Shown here in pieces: positions 21,317 to 32,984 of a DNA stretch of 64,000 nucleotides. This DNA is from Ovis canadensis (Eukaryota > Chordata > Mammalia > Artiodactyla > Bovidae): NCBI RefSeq assembly GCF_042477335.2, contig NC_091251.1:84149501-84213500 (forward strand), written 5' to 3'. The notes under the pieces were generated by a model that worked only from the letters and a program-made list of their open reading frames with translations, made no database searches and was not told where the DNA came from. The translations under genes were made by a program, and so were the position numbers. The number at the start of each line of letters is the position of its first letter. Positions within the stretch are counted from its first letter, which is position 1.

Positions 21317-23586
21317 AAAAAATTCCTCCCCACTCACCAAAAAATTCCTGGGCTAGGAATCAGAAGGCTGTAGGTGCTAGACTCAGCTCTTCAACTACTC
21401 TAGTGTCTGCTGACCTTGAAGAGCTCACTTGTTTTCTCTGGGCTTAGTGTTTTAACCCTGAGAGAAATAGATTAGATATATTCTATTTGGGGTAAAAATG
21501 CTGTGCTTTTTTATGTCAACAGCAAACAAATATTATCAGACTGAATAAATTGGATATCCAAAATAAATAGAATATCTGGTTAAAACAGTTTCTGAATGAC
21601 CAAGTAATGAAATTACAGAAAATAACGGACACAAAAGAGATACTTTTTAAAAAAGTATAATTGTCAGAAAATACTAAATTATATTTGGACATTGAAAAGC
21701 CATGCACGTATTCAAGCTGACAAAAAAGAAACTCTTTGAGATAAGACACACACACAGTCATGTTGTAGCCATAATACTGCCCAACGCACTGGACCAAAGA
21801 AGGAACAAATTTATTATATATTTCCATTTCTCAAACATGCACACCATCTGGGTCATTGTGACATGGATCGAATGTCAGGTTACTCCTCAACAGAAATCTA
21901 TGCATAGCTGTCAGAAAGGAGATGTAGGAGCTCCATTTCTGAGCAGGTGTATAGAGGGAGCAATAGCCAGGCTGGAGCAATAGCCAGCAATAGCCAGGTA
22001 AAAATACTAAAAATAGTATTTTTAGGGCCACACTTAAATCATTGCATAATAATATGCCTGTCATCATATGTCATAATAATATGCCTACTTGTATATTGTG
22101 TGGTCTGAATTAAAATTCAATTATATTAAGTTTGTCCTGGCAAATCTTTCTCTTTTCTGCTCCTTTTAATGGGCCCAGTCATTGACTCAATACTTGGAAA
22201 CAAGTATATTCAACCAACAGAGGAAAAAATTTTAAAAAACCACTTATAAAGCAAAACTGTAAGGGCTAGGAGGAGCCTTGGCTACATTTGTTGAAGAATA
22301 AGATAAAATTAGCTTGTCTGTCCAGATGTCTGGGAATGGATTAAGTTACTTCCTGGGGCTCCTTTAAGGATCAAGATGCCATAGAAAATTTTGGTAACTG
22401 GCAGATTTAAAGGGTGAGAAGACTGTTGACTCATTTTTAAATGCTACCTATCTCTGTACTTAGGTAAATACTTGTGAGTATATTTTACATTGGATTCCTT
22501 GTAACTATTTTCAGAGAGAAAATTTACTTAAAAGACAGCTGGGTAATATAATGAATCTCAGTGGGTGGAGGTTCTATGTCATAATTTACAGGAAGTAATT
22601 TATCTGCCTGGTGGGTTATCAGGATATGGTGATGACTAGACTTGTTACTCAAATGATTTCCTAACAACAACTTCAAAGGCACCGATATTGGAATTTGAAT
22701 CCATAAAAGCCTATGTGGGTTCCCACTCCCTTTTTCAAGGACCACATTTTCCAATGAATCAGAAATCAAGGTATATATAGAGTTTCAGATGTTATCTACC
22801 ATACCAACCATCCTCTGATGCCTAAACATGTCACAGGATGAGCTTCTGCTGGAAAAAAAGTAAATGTCTCTGCTACATATTAGTGTGCATTTTTTCAGAG
22901 CACATTCCAAAACATCCATCAAGATTACTGGAAAAAAAAAAAAAGAACCAAAATGTAAATGTGGAGTCTGATAGGTACCGAAAGCCCAAGGGAGCAGACA
23001 TTTGTCATTTTTAAGCAGAATTCAAAAATTCCAAGAAGCAAAAGAAAAAAAATTACCAAGTAGCACCTTTCCTACATCCAAAACTAGACCCTGCATGAGT
23101 AATATCATGCCGATTATGAAGCCCTGACACAAAACCAACAAACAAAATTATACACCAGAATTGCTGGACCAGTTGCAGATAAGCTTGTTTGTTTTATTTG
23201 GAGTCCCTAACATCTCTGAAACATAAAGCTGAGCCATAAAAAGTACAACTAACCACATATGCTAGTTTTTTTTCACTTCTAGAATTGGCCAGTTTTAAAA
23301 CTCCTCAGTGAAGAAGCTACATCATTGACATTAAAGATGTTTTTCTAACTTGTAGCAGTTAAACAAAACACCATATTTAAAAAAAACATAAAAATAAAAC
23401 CAATAAGTAAACAGAATTGTGGAATTACCTGACAGTGTGTTAAATTATAATACTTTAGCAGCAGCATCTGTATTAGACTGGAACACAGAATACCTTAAAT
23501 GTGTATGGTATTTAACTTTCCTCTTCCAGAAGAAAAAGAAGTAGATTTTTTTTTTTTTTTTTTGCAGTAAATAAGCTGGCATTGCC
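21317..23586. other. Intergenic stretch, mostly unassigned
   Basis: AT-rich. Short repeats and a palindrome lie at 21960-22086 (listed separately), with poly-A runs near 22931 and 23542 (T). Several short frames lack recognisable domains. Confidence 0.45.
21960..22086. repeat. Cluster of short direct repeats and a palindrome
   Basis: Three copies of gcaatagccag (21960-21970, 21977-21987, 21987-21997) are followed directly by a perfect inverted repeat. Its arms are taaaaatacta (21999-22009) and tagtattttta (22014-22024), with loop aaaa. Then come two copies of cataataatatgcct (22045-22059 and 22072-22086). Confidence 0.85.
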
Positions 23587-23843
23587 AGAGAAGGCAATGG
23601 CAACCCACTCCTGTACTCTTGCCTGGAAAATCCCATGGATGGAGGAGCCTGGTAGGCTACAGTCCATGGGGTTGCGAAGAGTCGGACATAACTGAGAGAC
23701 TTGACTTTCACTTTTCACTGTCATGCATTGGAGAAGGAAATGGCAACCCACTCCAGTGTTCTTGCCTGAAGAATCCCAAGGACGGGAGCCTGGTGGGCTG
23801 CTTCTATGGGGTTGCACCCAGTCGGACACGACTGACGTGACTT
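23587..23843 (+). mobile_element. Bov-A2 dimeric SINE
   Basis: Two forward Bov-A units joined by 'cttttcactgtcatgcattg' (about 23712-23731). It ends in a (AGC)n tail listed separately. A T-rich tract (23548-23564) lies just upstream. Confidence 0.95.
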
Positions 23844-23867
23844 AGCAGCAGCAGCAGCAGCAGCAGC
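23844..23867 (+). repeat. (AGC)8 microsatellite, SINE tail
   Basis: Eight perfect AGC units directly after the Bov-A2 terminus, the typical place for Bov-A2-linked trinucleotide repeats. Confidence 0.95.
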
Positions 23868-23868
23868 A

Positions 23869-24917
23869 AACTCGCATTGCATTAATCAAACAAAGAGTGA
23901 ACAAGATGTCTGAACCATATGCATTAAAGATTTCAGAATGACACGGCAAGCAAATTAAACACGCAACGCTTACACTTTCAGAAAAACAGGATGCTCAGAG
24001 AGACCTAAGTTACGTGTGGGTACTATGAAAAAAATGATGAGGTGGGGCATAGCTGGTTGAAGGTGAGATCTGGAGCTTTTTTCCCTTTAAAATACTTTGA
24101 GCTCATTCATGTGTGTGATGCCTAAGTCTTTAATGGAACAAAGAAAAGCCACAAATATGAACAGACCAAAAGTTCTCTTCAAATGGAAGACACGAATCAG
24201 AATCTTTAAGGAGGTTTGTCTCTTCCCCCTCTTTAGAAGTGATTGGCACACGCTTAGGTTAGACTCAAGGTAACATGATAGAAAAACTTCCTGTCAAGAA
24301 TCCACAGTGGTCTGTGCTACCCTTGATCTGCCCTATCCCATGGTCGTTCAGTAACAGGACTGACTTGAGTGAGCAGTTCCGCTAAATGAGTCTGGTTTGG
24401 TGCCCTTGAGCTCCAAGGTCATGTGACCAGATGTGTTCTGATGCTCCAGAGGTCCAATGGCATGACTAACCTTGCTGAGTCATGCTTTACTTGTGGGGCA
24501 TGAAGCATCAGCGCTTTAATTGACATGCCCTTAGGAGCATTGGGAAGCAATATCCACCCTTTCCCTTCACTTGGGGTGTGTCAGGGACACAGGACAGAGT
24601 CCCACACAGGCTGTACTTCATATGAGCCAGTCTTGAGTAGATTTTTTTTTCTCAGTTAAAAGAGTGAAAACCTGACCAATTCTTACAGATTTAACAAGGG
24701 AAAAGGCATTTTCCTAATTTTTCTGTCCATGTAAGTGATCATACTGGGGGAGAATGAACAGCAAGGCTCTTTGTTGATCTGTTCCCTCATTCCAACCCCT
24801 TGATGTGGGAAAGAAGAAATTCTGTCTTTGAGGAGATTCTGCAGATGCCAGGGTATAATCAAGTTCTGGTAAGATTAAAAAGATCTTGTACTTATACAGA
24901 CTTCTAGAGCTTGCCAA
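23869..24917. other. Intergenic stretch, nothing assigned
   Basis: Moderate complexity, no repeat family recognised. The minus-strand frame 24714-24959 runs partly into the adjacent SINE and is not gene-like. Confidence 0.45.
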
Positions 24918-25127
24918 ACTCTTGCCAGGTGGCTCAATGGTAAAGAATCCACCTGCCAAGCAGGATACACAGGAAACTTGGGTTCAATCCCCTGGAGAAG
25001 GAAATGGCAATCCACTCTAGTGTTCTTGCCTGGGAAATCTTATGGATTGAGGAGCCTGGCAGGGTTGAGACCACAGGGTCTCAAAAGAGTTGAACCTGAT
25101 TTAAGCAACTAAATAACAGCAGCAGAA
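24918..25127 (+). mobile_element. Bov-tA SINE, diverged
   Basis: Head 'cttgccaggtggctcaatgg', middle 'tggagaaggaaatggcaatc', end 'gttgaacctgatttaagcaa' followed by a cagcag tail. Many substitutions and a small deletion around the B-box. Confidence 0.9.
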
Positions 25128-25225
25128 ACACTTTCACATAAATAATTTCATTTGTGTCTGTTAGCCTCCCATGGGATGTCAGGATTGTTCTCTTTACATA
25201 TGTTGATTTTAAAAAAAAATTAAAA

Positions 25226-25766
25226 GATGCTTGCTCCTTGGAAGAAAAGTTATGACCAACTTAGACAGCATATTCAAAAGCAGAGACATTACTTTGCCAA
25301 CTAAGGTCCATCTAGTCAAGGCTATGGTTTTTCCTGTGGTCATGTATGGATGTGAGAGTTGGACTGTGAAGAAGGCTGAGTGCCGAAGAATTGATGCTTT
25401 TGAACTATGGTGTTGGAGAAGACTCTTGAGAGTCCCTTGGACTGCAAGGAGATCCAACCAGTCCATTCTGAAGGAGATCAACCCTGGGATTTCTTTGGAA
25501 GGAATGATGCTAAAGGTGAAGCTCCAGTACTTTGGCTACCTCATGCAAAGAGTTGACTCATTGGAAAAGACTCTGATGCTGGGTGGGATTGGGGGCAGAA
25601 GGAGAAGGGGATGACCCAGGATGAGATGGCTGGATGGCATCACGGACTCGATGGACGTGAGTCTGAGTGAACTCTGGGGGTTGGTGATGGACAAGGAGGC
25701 CTGGCGTGCTGCGATTCATGGGGTCACAAGAGTCAGACACAACTGAGCAACTGAACTGAACTGATT
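25226..25766 (+). mobile_element. BovB LINE 3' end
   Basis: 5'-truncated forward copy starting in 'gcttgctccttggaagaaaa'. The frame 25231-25614 encodes the ORF2 C-terminal block (LLGRKVMTNLDSIFKSRDIT, CESWTVKKAE, WCWRRLLRVPW). A TGA after GGRRRRG closes the frame. It ends with 'gagcaactgaactgaactga' (about 25744-25763). Confidence 0.95.
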
Positions 25767-26211
25767 TTTAAAAAACTTTAAATGTACTGTAATAAGTAGA
25801 TAAGTTATGTTCATTATACAAATGCTGTTTCATTGTTTTCTACAGTGCATGTAGAAAATATCACCATAGAGGCCATCTTTCAGCCCCCACAAATTTCACA
25901 TACCGCCCTACTCTAAAATATACGGAAAAATGATTTTCTAGAGAAAGTGACAGTTCACACTTTTTTTTCTAAAACAGGAAGCAGGCACCACAGTAGGAGA
26001 AAAGGGAAGCTAACCTTCCTCTTTCATGTTCTCTGGAGCTGTGATGCAAAGCAATGATGCAAAATATTTTAACCCCAGTTAATCATTATAAGAGAAAACA
26101 TAAAGTGTCAGCATTAAGGGTTAACATAAACTATTTTTTAAATGACAGTCTTCAATTTGTGATGTGGGTTAGTGAATTAAAATGAAAATTCTTAATTATT
26201 ATTCTTTGTTC
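25767..26211. other. Intergenic stretch, nothing assigned
   Basis: AT-rich, no repeat or coding signal seen. Confidence 0.5.
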
Positions 26212-26436
26212 CAGGGTTTTTATTTTATTTTTTAATTGAAGTGTAATTGAGTTACAATACTGTGTTAAGTTATGTTGTACAGCAAAGTGGTTCAATTATG
26301 CATATATATATAGTCTTTTTGTATTCTTTTCCATTATGATTTATCACAGGATATTGAATATAGTTCCCTGTGCTACACAGTAGGACCTTGTTTATTTATT
26401 CTATGTATAATAGTTTGGATCTGCTACCATTTTTAG
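26212..26436 (-). mobile_element. Ruminant L1 3' end, reverse
   Basis: 'gaagtgtaattgagttacaa', 'gttgtacagcaaagtggttc' and 'gaatatagttccctgtgcta' are the reverse complement of the L1 3'UTR. The T-rich left edge is the poly-A tail in reverse. Confidence 0.85.
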
Positions 26437-27161
26437 GTTTTAGAAGGTTACTTCATATCTACTCTGATAACCAAAGTTTCCAGGTTTGGGGGAAATTTGT
26501 CCGCCTTTTCATTTATTCAATAATATATGATTACTTGAGTGGTGTAAATATCACTGTCCTTTTTGCAATCATCACAAAACTTCTTTTGTAGCCTTGATAC
26601 ATTTTTTGATCACTTCTACTTTTTCTAGTGGTATTCCTTCTTTCCCTTTGCCATCTGTCTGTCTCTCAATCTGTTGTCTGACTCTGTGTTTCTCTCTCTC
26701 TCCATACCTGTCATTTCACTCTCTTGGACTTTTTCCCTCCTCACACTATCCTCTTCCATCCCACTCCTGTTAACTGATTTACTGTACATGCCAAGAACCA
26801 TCAAGAACAGTATCAACTCATAAACACCTCCCTGCCTCCTCTTATGAGTGCCTTTTTAATTCCTACTCCATCTTTCTCACCCTATCCCCAAATATCTTAT
26901 GACAGGTACCTGAGGCTACACCTTAAAAAACTGTTTCTAATAGTTCATCTTAGGCATCCAATAGTGAAAAACTGGAGGTTAGCCAAATCTCTCTCTGTGG
27001 GGCTGCTGGTTAAATAAGTTACAGCGAATGTATGAAATGGAATACCGAAACCTCATCAATAGTGCAACTAGGTACTGACATGGAAGATGACATTTTTGCA
27101 CAGAAAAAGTAGGTTACAGAGCAGTATGTATAATATGAGGACCCTTTTAAATATACATAAT
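26437..27161. other. Intergenic stretch with a TC-rich zone
   Basis: Pyrimidine-rich segment with CT repeats at about 26620-26770. No gene or repeat family named. Confidence 0.45.
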
Positions 27162-27512
27162 TGTGTCTTAGTCTGTTCAAGTTGCTAAAACAGAATACCA
27201 CAGACTGGTGGCTTATGAACAACATTTATATCTCACAATTCTGGAGGCTGAGAAGTTTAAGATCAAGGCGCCCGCAGGTTTGGTGTCTGGTGAGAGACTG
27301 CTTCCTGGTTCACAGATGGCTATCTTCGAGCTGTACCCTCACAGGGGAGGAGAGGCAAGGGAGCAATCTGTGGTCTCATTACCACAGCATAACCATTCTT
27401 AAGGGCTCCACCTTTGTTACTCAAAGGCCCCATCTCCAAATACCACCACTTTGGGGATTAGGTTTCAACAAATGACTCTTGGAGGACACGAATATTCAGT
27501 CTACAGCAATTT
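27162..27512 (-). mobile_element. MaLR (MLT1-type) solo LTR, reverse
   Basis: The best preserved of the three MaLR LTRs: 'tgtcttagtctgttcaagtt', 'accacagactggtggcttat', 'cacaattctggaggctgaga', 'ggtgtctggtgagagactgc', 'caaaggccccatctccaaat', ending 'gaatattcagtctacagcaa'. The open frames 27161-27475 and 27208-27402 are chance readings through it. Confidence 0.85.
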
Positions 27513-28065
27513 GCATGGCAATGGTCTCAGAAGAACTTATTCCAAATTGAGAGAAGGGATTGCCTCTACATAGTGAAATTAGGCATGACTTAATTTTTTT
27601 ATTTTTATTTTTGTGATAAATCCATGTTGAAGCTGTTTTTTTACAAAATTTAAATGATTCTAAAATAGGAGTTTTGTCAGTTACTCAAAGTATGATATCA
27701 AGAACACACTCTCCCTAGCTTCTCACTGCTACTTCCACTTTTCATGTAGAAAGCAGGAGGAAATATTTCTGACGGGTTCTCCACCACCAGAAGACAGTCC
27801 TCTGAAGCAGTCTTCTGACAAACTGAAGCTGTCGCTGGCCTCATTCCTTTCCTCCAGGTCACAGATCTTGCAGCATGCAAAGCAGACAGCCCTGGAACCC
27901 AGCATGGCCCCTCCTGCTGGTGACAAAAGCAAAGCCCAGAAACCCTAGCTCTTAAGAACAGACCTGACTCGCCTCTGAATTAGAGAGTCCTTGCTCTTCA
28001 AGGAAATTGTCATATATAGGTATCAATAGCTTTAAATGAGCACCTTCCTAGTATGAAAACAATCT
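27513..28065. other. Intergenic stretch, one GC-richer island
   Basis: The segment 27690-27960 is less AT-rich and open in two minus-strand frames (27880-27698 and 27932-27729), one with a CFACCKIC run. No family recognised, no splice or polyadenylation context, and no methionine-to-stop frame above 67 codons. Left unassigned. Confidence 0.4.
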
Positions 28066-28442
28066 GTCTTTTTATTTATTTATTTTTATTAGAATATAAT
28101 TGCTTTACAATGTTGTGTTAGTTTCTGCTGTATAGCAACGTGAATCAGCCATTTGTATACATATATTCCCTCCCTCTTGAGCCTCCCTCCCAAACTCCTA
28201 TTTCACCTCTCTACGTCATCACAGGAGCGCCAAACTGAGCTCCCTGTGTTATACAGCAGCTTCCCACTAGCTATCTACTTTACACATGGTAGCATATGTA
28301 TGCCAATACTACCCTCTCAATTCGTCCCCCTCTCTCTTTCCCCCACTGTGTCCACAAGTCTGGTCTCTACATCTGCACCTCTATGCCTGCCCTTCAGATC
28401 AGGTCATCAGTATCATTTTTCTAGATCCCATATATAAGCATT
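28066..28442 (-). mobile_element. Ruminant L1 3' end, reverse
   Basis: 'agaatataattgctttacaa', 'gtgttagtttctgctgtata', 'gagctccctgtgttatacag' and 'cttcccactagctatctact' are the L1 3'UTR in reverse. It ends near 'atcccatatataagca', the usual ORF2-adjacent text. Confidence 0.88.
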
Positions 28443-28732
28443 GATAGAAGATACATACTGCTGCCAAAATTCCCTCTTTACTTGAAAATTTTACTAAACT
28501 CTGAGCATTGAATTTTACTAAATTCTGAGTGTTCCTTGATTTGACTAGTCTTATGACATTTGAGTCTGTTCTCTGATACCCTCATTTGCATGTTCTGAAA
28601 TAATGAAACAAAACTCTTATAGGCCCCAAATAAGGAATTTCCACTTTGTGTGTGTGTTTGTGTGTAAAAAGATACAGTCATAGGACTAGTAAATTGAACA
28701 ATGTATGATTTAAATCAATAAAATTTGCTCTT
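28443..28732. other. Short intergenic stretch
   Basis: Nothing recognised except a short interrupted TG repeat (28647-28665) and a local direct repeat of 'attttactaaa' (28488 and 28512). Confidence 0.5.
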
Positions 28733-28950
28733 GGGCTCTCCAAGTGGCTCAGTGGTAAAGAATTCACCTGCCAACAGGAGATGCGCAAGAAACATGGGTT
28801 TGATCTCTGGAATGGGAAGATCCCCCTGGAGAAGGAAATGGAAACCTACTCCAGTATTCTTACCTAGGAAATCCCATGGACAGAGAAGCCTGGAGGGCTG
28901 TAGTCCATGGGGTTGCAAAAGAGTCAGACATGACTTGTGACTAAACAATG
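28733..28950 (+). mobile_element. Bov-tA SINE
   Basis: 'gggctctccaagtggctcag' head, 'cactcc'-type body altered to 'ctactccagtattcttacct', end 'gagtcagacatgacttgtga'. Forward orientation. Confidence 0.94.
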
Positions 28951-29782
28951 ACCACAACTGGTTGTTAGTTTACTGAATTATGAAATGTGCTGTATTGATA
29001 GCATTTTTTTTCTCTTACTGTTAAAACCACTAATACCATATCAACATTTGCACTTTGCAATGCCTTGTTTGTAACTTCTGATTTATTCAGCCACGGCTCA
29101 GATTTGGTAGTATGAACCCTGTCTGAGGTTACCCCTGCAGATCCTTTCCTGGGAAATCAATTGTGTATCCAAGATTACAGGATTCAGTGAAATGCTGAAC
29201 GCATCTAAACAAACCTGCTATCTTCTGTTTATTTAGCAATATCCTTTATATACACAGTTATATGCATAACAGCAATGATTTCTAATTATTCTTATCTACT
29301 CAGTAAATGACTTAACAACTGGGGCAACTTACTGCTTTTGTTTCACTTGTATCATGACAATCCTGAGGGCAATAAACTACCTATGCTAACAAGTATTCAG
29401 TGGTTCTGATTTCTTATTAATTCAGATTGAGCACTCAGGTTGCTTGAGTTCAGTTTTACTGTAAGAGTGGATCCACCAATTAATATTGCTTGACAGTAGT
29501 GTGTAGGGATTAGGCATTCATGTGTTCATTCAATAAACTTACATTACTGAGTGCCTATTCTTTACCAGGTGTTGAGTTGGCCCTGAGAGTATGGACAGAA
29601 ATTAGGCTGATCTTTCTATACTTCAGGATCGCTCAGGCTGATGCAGCACCCAGATAGGTAAGGAGTCAGTTAGCCTCCAGAGAAGTACGTGCTATGATAG
29701 AAACTCCAGTTTTCTGTGTGTTGATGACTCTGAGCTCATATCTCTCTTCTACACAGTTAGCTTTTTTTTGCATATCTCCACT
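28951..29782. other. Intergenic stretch, nothing firmly assigned
   Basis: A fragment near 29525-29600 ('tcattcaataaacttacatt', 'gagtgcctattctttaccag') resembles the end of an ancient mammalian-wide repeat. Otherwise nothing is seen. Confidence 0.45.
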
Positions 29783-29987
29783 TAGGGGTTCCTCAGAAAA
29801 ACAGAACCCATTCTGAATATTTAAAATAGAAAGTTTAGTTTATTAACAGATATATATGGAATCTAGAAAACTGGTACTGACGAACTGATTTGCAAGCATA
29901 GATAAAGACAGAGATGTGGAGAATGGACTTGTGGACACAGGAGGAAAAGAGAAGGTGGGACAAGAGAGGGCACTGAAGTTTGCACAC

Positions 29988-31290
29988 TCAGTTCAGTTCA
30001 GTTGTTCAGTCATGTCCGACTCTTTGCGACCCCATGAATCACAGCACGCCAGGCCTCCCTGTCCATCACTGACTCCTGGAGTTTACCCAAACTCATGTTC
30101 ATTGAGTTGGTGATGACATCCAGCCATCTCATCCTCTGTCGTCCCCTTCTCCTCCTGCCCCCAGTCGCTCGCAGCATCAGGGTCTTTTCCAATGTCAGCT
30201 CTTCTCATGAGGTGGCCAAAGTTTTGGAGTTTCAGCCTCAGCATCAGTCCTTCCAAAGAACACCCAGGACTGGCCTTCTTTAGGATGGACTGGTTGGATC
30301 TCCTTGCAGTCCAAGGGACTCCCAAGAGTCTTCTCCAACACCACAGTTCAAAAGAATCAATTCTTTGGCACTCAGCTTTCTTCACAGTTCAACTCTCACA
30401 TCCATACATGATTACTGGAAAAACCATAGCCTTGACTAGACGGACCTTTGTTGGCAAAGTAATGTTTCTGCTTTTGAGTATGCTATCTAGGTTGGTCATA
30501 ACTTTCCTCCCAAGGAGTAAGTGTCTTTTAATTTCATGGCTGCAATCACCATCTGCAGAGATTTTGGAGCCCCAAAAATTAAAGTCTGACACTGTTTCCA
30601 CTGTTTCCCCATCTATTTGCCATGAAGCGATGGGACCAGATGCCATGATCTTTGTTTTCTGAATGTTGAGCTTTAAGCCAGCTTTTTCACTCTCCTCTTT
30701 CACTTTTATCAATAGGCTTTTTAGTTCCTCTTCACTTTCTGCCATAAAGGTGGTATCATCTGCATACCTGAGGTTATTGGTGTTTCTCCTGGCAATCTTG
30801 ATTCCAGCTTGTGCTTCTTCCAGCCCAGCATTTCTCATGATGTACTCTGCATAGAAGTTAAATAAGCAGGGTGACAATAAACAGCCTTGATGTACTCCCT
30901 TTCCTATTTGGAACCAGTTTGTTATTCCATGTCCAGTTCTAACTGTTGCTTTCTGATCTGCATACAGGTTTCTCAAGAGGCAGGTCAGGTGGTCTGGTTC
31001 CCATCTCTTGAATAATTTTCCACAGTTTATTGTGATCCATACAGTCAAAGCCTTTGCCATAGTCAATAAAGCAGAAATAGATGTTTTTCTGGAATTCTCT
31101 TGCTTTTTTGATGATCCAGTGGATGTTGGCAATTTGATCTCTGGTTCCTCTGCCTTTTCTAAAAGTAGCTCGAACATCTGAAAGTTCACAGTGCACGTAT
31201 TGCTGAAGCCTGGCTTGGAGAATTTTGAGCATTACTTTACTAGCGTGTGAGATGAGTGCAATTGTGTGGTAGTTCGAGCATTCTTTGGCA
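29988..31290 (-). mobile_element. BovB LINE, 1.3-kb 3' part, reverse
   Basis: Starts with the BovB 3' terminus (cagttcagttcagttgttcag) and is 5'-truncated at about 31290. The minus-strand frame 31189-30389 is the longest continuous BovB RT relic in the window after the EEF1G-unrelated frames. Over 266 codons it contains LPTSTGSSKKQ, KGVHQGCLLSPCLF and LRYADDTTFMAE, so the YADD catalytic box is intact. A C-terminal part is read in another frame (30385-30083) and ends early, so the element cannot encode a full protein. Confidence 0.96.
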
Positions 31291-31541
31291 TGAGATATGT
31301 ACACTACCATGTGTAAAATAGTTAGTGGGAAGCTGCTGTAGAGCACAGGAAACTCAACCTGCTGCTCTGTGATGACCTAGAAGGGTGGGATGGCAGGTAA
31401 GAAAGAGCCTCAAGATGAAAGGGATATACATGTATACTTATAGGTGATTCACATTGTTGTACAGCAGAAACTAACACAAAATTGTAAAACAATTTACTCC
31501 AGTTAAAAATAAATTAAAATAATAATGATAATAAAAAGAGA
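31291..31541 (+). mobile_element. Ruminant L1 3' end abutting a BovB
   Basis: 'tgtacactaccatgtgtaaa', 'agctgctgtagagcacagga', 'ctctgtgatgacctagaagg', 'tgtacagcagaaactaacac', then an A-rich tail 'aataataatgataataaaaa'. It is joined directly, in opposite orientation, to the 5' edge of the BovB copy. Confidence 0.88.
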
Positions 31542-31930
31542 GTTTAATACTCCATGGGAGCAAAGAGCTGAAAGGCCAAACAGGAGGCTTTGAGGGAATC
31601 CTGCGTCTAGCAACAGCAGGAAACATTCCACTCCTAGACAAGAGAGACCAAGCAAGTGATGTGTCACTCAAACACAAAGTGTGGGGTTATTGGAAAAAAG
31701 TGGAGCAAGCCTGTCTGGAGAGAGCTAGGGCCACAGAGCAGTCCCAGCCACAGCTGGAGACATGCTGGAGGCTGGAAGGAAAGAGGAGCAATATCCTGGC
31801 CTTTCCCCTCCTCTTATTCTCTAATCTCTTGCCAGTGCCTCCCATGCCCAAACCAAGCCAGAAACCAGCTAACATGAGAGCGCAGGGATTGTAGCCAGCA
31901 AGTTGACACACAACAGAGCAAGGAAAATGA
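31542..31930. repeat. Possible far half of an old split repeat
   Basis: Sequence ending 'agccagcaagttgacacaca' resembles the end of an old mammalian repeat whose other end ('ggttcctcagaaaaacagaa', 29788-29807) lies left of the BovB/L1 block. Family not named. The link between the halves is a suggestion. Confidence 0.35.
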
Positions 31931-31984
31931 TCTGTGGGCAAATAGGCCCAGGAGCAAATAATGCCTCCAACTCACTTAAATGTT

Positions 31985-32420
31985 CAAAACACAAATTTTC
32001 ATCCCCAGAACCTCCTCATCCTGTCTGTTTTCCTGCATTCGTGGCTGCCAGCAATTGCCTAAGCTAGCAACTTGGATATCATCCTTGATTGTCAGAATGA
32101 GGATAAGAAAGCAATCAATCGCTAAGTCCTTTGACCTGTGTTATCTTTATCTCTCAAAAAAGTTATTCTTCTCCATCCCAACTGTACATCGTTCTTTCAG
32201 GTCACCACCATTTGACATCAATGACCACACCAGCCTCCTAACTGATCTCCTGCTGCTAGACTTACCTCTTGCTTTCCTTCCAATTCATTTCACCCAGACT
32301 CAATTACAGTATAAATCTGACTATGTCAACCACTTGCTTAAAGCCTTTCTTCTGTGGAGCGCTAGTGGGGTGTCCTCAGAATGAAATCCAAACTCCTTTT
32401 CTTATGAGGTCCTGCAAATC
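31985..32420 (+). mobile_element. L2-like ancient LINE fragment
   Basis: Same text family as 14.9-16.2 kb: 'gcaacttggatatcatcctt', 'ccagcctcctaactgatctc', 'ataaatctgactatgtcaac', 'gaaatccaaactccttttct', 'aaatctggccccttctgttt'. Confidence 0.55.
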
Positions 32421-32984
32421 TGGCCCCTTCTGTTTTTAGCCCCATGTGTTTATTTGTTCACTCATTCATGCCTGCCTGCATTCACTCAGTCAATAAATGT
32501 TCACTGAGTGCCTACTCTCTGTCAGGCACTGGGCCAAGCACTGGGGACACTCCCTACCTTGAATGATTCAGGCTGTCACTAATCAGCACCCTGAAAACCA
32601 CATTCCCTGTCTTCTTCCTTCTCCAGCCACTCCCTCCTTCACTCATTCCCTTCCCCTCATTCCTATTCTTCCTTCTTATCTTAGATGAATCTTCCTCTAA
32701 ACAACCTCCCTTTATTCTCCAAGTCCAGACTTGTATTCTTTCTAAGAATCCCCAGAGTACCTTGTGCATACTTCTTTTCATTAGCTAACCACACTTGATC
32801 ATAATTGTCCCTTTACTGATTTAATCCTCAAAACGTGGTTAAATTCCTCAAGAGCAGGAGCTCTGATTTTTTGTTTGTTTGTTTTTACTGTTTTACTGCT
32901 GTCACCTTATATAGTGCACAATACATTATAGGCCTTCAAATCTTGATTAAAAGAATCGACTAATTTACTAATAAGGACAAGGTA
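32421..32984. other. Old repeat end and unassigned sequence
   Basis: 'tcagtcaataaatgttcact', 'gagtgcctactctctgtcag' and 'gcactgggccaagcactggg' (32490-32545) mark the end of an ancient repeat. A (TTTG)n run is at 32869-32885. Confidence 0.45.

Noticed and set aside
30389-31189. 266-codon minus-strand open frame as a host gene
   Set aside because: It is the RT domain of a 5'-truncated BovB. The C-terminal part is in another frame and the element lacks its N-terminal domains.
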